Both the position numbers and the translations under genes were made by a program. From assembly GCA_033439265.1 (NCBI GenBank), contig JAVTVX010000016.1:1121001-1185000 (forward strand): DNA of 64,000 nt, read 5' to 3'. This document shows, one piece after another, positions 59,880 through 64,000 of this stretch. The notes under the pieces are model-generated. The model saw only the letters and a program-made list of their open reading frames with translations, did no database searches and was not told where the DNA came from. The stretch's first letter is position 1, and every line of letters starts with the position of its first letter. This stretch comes from Dillenia suffruticosa. Its lineage: Eukaryota > Streptophyta > Magnoliopsida > Dilleniales > Dilleniaceae.

Positions 59880-62800
59880 ATATTAATTATTGTTATCTGT
59901 TTTGACGGTTAATGTTATTTCCATCAATATCAATAGCCAACTCAACTTCATTTCCATATTGAATGGCTCAAATTTCAAATTATGGCGAGAAAATTTTCTG
60001 ATTATTCTCGGAGTTATGGATTTGGATTTTGCGCAAAAGACTGACTCTCCTCCACCGATTACAGAAAAGAGTATATATGATAAAAAGAGAGAGTTTGAAA
60101 AGTGGGAGAAGTCGAACTGCATAAATCTCATGATCATGAAGAAAGCCATCCTAGAAACTTTCAGGGGCATTATATCCGATACTATCGCTACATCAAAGGA
60201 CTTCCTTGCTTATATTGAGAAAAGATTTGTTAAGAATAAAAAGTTAGAAATTGATACACTCTTGGCAAATCTTGTCTCAATGAAGAATAAAGGTCAATGC
60301 AATATTAGGAAGTATATCACGAAGATGTCCCATATCGCCACAAAGTTAAGAGCAGCTTCAAAATTAAGAGCACTCAAGCTTGATCTCTCTAAAGACTTGC
60401 TCGTGCATTTGGTTTTAATATCTCTTCCAGGACGGTTTAATGAGTTTCAAGTAAGCTATAATTATAAGAAAGAGACTCGGTTTCTGAATGAGCTTATTTC
60501 TCACTATGTCCAAGAAGAGGAAAAGTTGAAGCGAGATCGGACAGAAAGTGCTCACCTAGTCTCGATCAAAGGTAAGAAAAGAAAGTCCACTAAGGATAGT
60601 GTAAGTACGACGCCTTAGAAGAAGCAACAAAATGTTTCAGGTGAACCCGAAAAGAAAGGATGCTCCTTTTGTGGTGCTGAGGGACATAAAAAGGAGTGTG
60701 CCAACTACCACACCTGATGTGCAAAGAAAGACATGTTTCTTATTTTAATTTGTTCTAAAATTAATTTAACTTAATATCATGACACATTTGGTGGCTAGAT
60801 TTCGCTACAACCACTCATATAAGTATGTCTATGTAGGATTGGCTAAATTACCGATCGCCAAATGATGGTGAAAGATACATCTATGTAGACGATGACAATA
60901 AAATTCTAGTTAAAGCTATCAGAAGATTTATATTATTGTTAAAAACCAAATTTTATTTGAATTTACATGAAACATTTATTGTGCTATCATTCAAACGAAA
61001 TTTTATTTCTATTTCTATATTTGATAAATTTAGTTTTATTTATTCTTTTAGAAATGAAAAAGTTAGTTTGTTTTTTAATTCAAAATTAGTTAGTTCTAGT
61101 TTTTTATTAGAATCTGATAATCTTTATTTACTTGATATTTTAGTTTGTTTTAATGAATCCCTGCAAACTAATATTTGAAATATAAACTGTAAATTAACCA
61201 ATGAGAATTTCTCGTTATTATGACATAAGAAATTGAGTCATTTTTCAAGACGGAGTATATAGAGACTTGTGTTATAAGGAATTCTTGATTCCTTTAATTT
61301 CACAAATTTTGATATTTGTGTAAATTGTATAAAGGGAAAACAAGGCAACAAAAGGAGATTTAAAGCCAATAAGACTTTAGATATCTTAGAACTAATTCAT
61401 ACGGATATCTATGGGTCATTCTCTTCATATTCTTGGAATGGTCAATGATATTTTATTATGTTAATAGACGATTATTCAAGATATAACTGCATATATCTTC
61501 TCACAGAAAAGTCTCGGTCCTGGATGTGTTCAAAGTTTATAAGGCCGAATTTGAAAACTAACCCGGTAAAAGAATTAAGAGAGTTAGATTTGACCATAGT
61601 GGAGAATATTCTAGTAGAAATAACGGATAAGATGAACAACGTCAAGGACCATTCGCTCACTTCTGGATAAATGCGGTATAATCCCACAGTTTACCATCCT
61701 GGTTCACCCGCCATGAATTGTATTGTTGAAAGATGAAATAAGACTCTTTAAGATATGATAAGGAGTATGATTGCTTATTCTTCCTTACCTGAGTCACTCT
61801 GATGAGAAGCACTCAAAATTACAACACACGATCTAAACAGGGTTCTTTCTAAAACAACAAACACAACCTCATATGAACTTTAGATAGGTAGACGTCTTAG
61901 TTTGAAACATCTACACGTTTGAGGTTGTCCAGCTAAGGTTAGACCTTTTAGGTCTAATGAAAGGAAACTAAACACTAGGACGGTTAGTTGTTACTTTGTA
62001 GGGTATTTTGAAAAGTTTAAGGGATACAAATTTTATGATTTCACAAATAAGGTCATTTTTTAGTCGAAAATGCCCGATTCTTTGAGAATGTTAAGTTTGC
62101 GAAGGGAGATATGGTTATAGATATTGTCTTTCAAGATAAATATATTAATATTCCCACATGTTATTGGACTTGATTAGATTTCTATCATTGATCTGATTCA
62201 AAACACAATAGAATCAGACAATATTGAAAAAACCACCATTCCAAAAGAATAAACTCTACCACTTCATGAATCTATGTCATTAAGAAAATTCAGTAGAGAA
62301 AAAAGAATTGTAATTTCGGATAATTATGTTGTATTTTTTTAGGAACATGAAGATGATATTGGAGTAATGAAAGATGATCCAATCAATTTTCGTGAAATCT
62401 TTTGTAACAAGACAAGCTTTATATCTCTCCATATTGCCTTTTGAATCCTTTTGGTTTTAAATATCCATTTACAATCAATAAGTTTCATACATTCAAATAA
62501 TAGGACGAGATCCCAAATGTCATTTTCCTTCATAGACTTTATCTTCTTATAGAAAAGCCATCTTTACATCCATTTTGTGTAACTCAAAATCATAATATGT
62601 CAGTAATGCCATTATAATCAATCCTAAAAGAGTCTTTCGACGAAATTGGAGAGAAAGTATCTTTATAATCAATACATTATTTCTATGTGAAGTCTTTCGT
62701 GACAAGATGAACTATATATCTCTCCACCTTGCCTTTCGATTCTCTTTTGGTTTTAAATATCTATTTACAATCAATGAGTTTTGCACCTTCAGGCAACGAG

Positions 62801-64000
62801 ACGAGATCTTAAACGTCATTGTCCTTCATGGGCTTCATCTCCATATTCATGGTATCGATCCACTTTTGAGAGTTACAATATTTTATGGCTTGATGGAAGT
62901 TGATTAGATAATTTTTCATCACTCCAATGTGAACTTCATGTTGCTGAAGAAATACAACATAATCATTCGAAATTACAGTTCTTCTTTTTCTAGTGGATCT
63001 TCTTAATGGCATAGAGATGACTTTTTTCAATGGTAACATTGATGAAACGATATATATGGTACAGCCAGAAAACTTTGTATCAGGAGATCCAAAAAATATG
63101 GTTTGTAAACTTAAGAAATCCATCTATGGATTCAAGCAATCATCTCGATAATGATATGTTAAATTTCATAAAATAATTATTTCGTTTGGTTTTGAAATGA
63201 ATTTAGTTGATAAATGTATATATCATAAGTTCTGTGAGAGTAAATATATTTTTCTAGTTTTATATGTCGATGACATACTACTTGCTACTAATAATAAAGA
63301 TCTATTGTATAAAACCAAGATCATTCTTGCTAAAAATTTTGAGATTAAAGATTTTAGGAAAAACTTTTTTATATTGGACATTCAAATACATCGAGATCAT
63401 TTCGGGGTATTTTACAATTGTCTCAAAAAGGATATATTGAAAATGTCTTAAAGAGATATGACATGTAAGATTGTAAATCAGGTGATACCGCGATAGTTAA
63501 AAGAGACAAATTTAGTCTCAAACAGTACTCCGAAAGTGATATTGAGAAACAAGAAATATAGAACATTTCCTATGCATCAATAGTAGAGAGTCTGATGTAT
63601 GCTCAGACATATACGCATCCGGATATTGTGTACATTACGAGAATATTGGGCAGATATTTTAGCATTCTGGGAATGGACCATCGGGAAACTGTCAAACGAG
63701 TCTTGCGGTATCTACAGAGAATAAATGAATATATGCTCACATATCGGAGGTCAAAATAACTTGAGATCATTGGGTATATTGATTCTAATTTTACGAGATG
63801 TCAAGATAGCATGAAATCTATAACATGCTATATCTACATGCTAGCAAGAGGAGTCATTTTTTTTTGAAAGAATGTTAAACAGTCTCTTATACTCTCTTCT
63901 ACCATGACGACAGAATTTATAGTGTATTATGAGACATCTAATCATGGAATATGGCTATGAAATTTTACTATGGGATTAAGGATAGTGGATGACATTGACA
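59880..64000 (+). mobile_element. Decayed Ty1/Copia retrotransposon, running off the window
   Basis: A fossil element in plus orientation. Parts in order: gag about 59890-60620 (LNGSNFKLWRENFLIIL, KDLLVHLVLISLPGRFNEF), a zinc knuckle near 60660-60720 (CSFCGAEGHKKEC), integrase about 61250-61950 (LIDDYSRYNCIYLLTEKS), reverse transcriptase about 62270-63470 (YVDDILLATNNKDLLYKTK) and RNase H from about 63560 to the end. Between about 62.40 and 63.02 kb lies Copia polymerase sequence in the opposite orientation, apparently a nested or rearranged piece. The element is broken in many places. No LTR is visible in the window, so the 5' boundary is a guess and the 3' end lies beyond 64000. It looks old. 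Confidence 0.88.

Larger units (their letters stand above)
52300..59880. other. Intergenic AT-rich DNA with SINE copies
   Basis: No gene recognised. The interval includes the SAP upstream region, two GC-richer patches (53930-54120 and 54985-55260), (GAA)n near 54969-54984, (TA)n at 55535-55569 and a GT/TA run near 57020-57047. It also holds several SINE-like copies listed separately. Poly-T and poly-A tracts are dense between 58000 and 58750, where TTTTCTAAAGTTTGACTTTC-type words recur near 58520 and 58620. Confidence 0.55.

Noticed and set aside
1-64000. CRISPR arrays, bacterial operons, phage or plasmid modules
   Set aside because: Repeats are dispersed or microsatellite in type, genes are spliced, and no spaced identical repeats or prokaryotic signals were seen.

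Overview
The window looks like nuclear DNA from a flowering plant, most likely a eudicot. It is AT-rich, has spliced genes with GT/AG introns, long (CT/GA)n and (TA)n microsatellites, and plant-type repeats (Ty1/Copia, Ty3/Gypsy, RTE and L1 LINEs, tRNA-derived SINEs). I cannot name the species. Gene density is low. Three host genes look intact, three host loci are decayed, and the rest is repeats and intergenic DNA.

Layout. 1-10.2 kb: intergenic, with microsatellites, SINE remains and an AT-rich dispersed repeat. 10.2-19.9 kb (-): an apparently intact eight-exon gene for a SURP plus G-patch splicing protein (SUGP1-like). Its introns carry an RTE LINE, a 121-bp tandem duplication and a diverged direct repeat, and its leader intron is built of tandem repeats. 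21.3-30.2 kb (+): a decayed SpoU/TrmL-type RNA methyltransferase gene. Its introns hold an L1 LINE end and an RTE LINE, and the RTE LINE is itself split by a short Copia element. 34.3-35.5 kb (+): an intronless DRT100-like secreted leucine-rich-repeat protein. 39.8-42.1 kb (-): a collinear but broken copy of the COM1/GR1 (Sae2/CtIP family) DNA-end-resection gene. 42.1-43.4 kb: Gypsy gag fossils abutting the first 84 codons of a CC-type NLR. 44.6-46.8 kb (-): a second, larger NLR pseudogene. 51.6-52.3 kb (-): an intact A20/AN1 stress-associated protein gene. 52.3-59.9 kb: intergenic, with a W-box/G-box-rich island and many SINE copies. 59.9-64.0 kb (+): a decayed Copia element running off the window.

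The intact genes work in separate processes (splicing, apoplastic LRR function, stress signalling), and nothing points to an operon-like or clustered pathway. The main themes are the neighbourhood of SUGP1-like and COM1/GR1, which from memory are adjacent in Arabidopsis, and the layered record of retroelement insertions. Four insertions have clear target-site duplications, and two more have shorter or diverged ones. I found no convincing sign of an undescribed system. The best second-look items are the NLR-gag fused reading frame, the repeat-built leader intron, the insertion in the methyltransferase knot, and the COM1 relic. All boundaries were read by eye.
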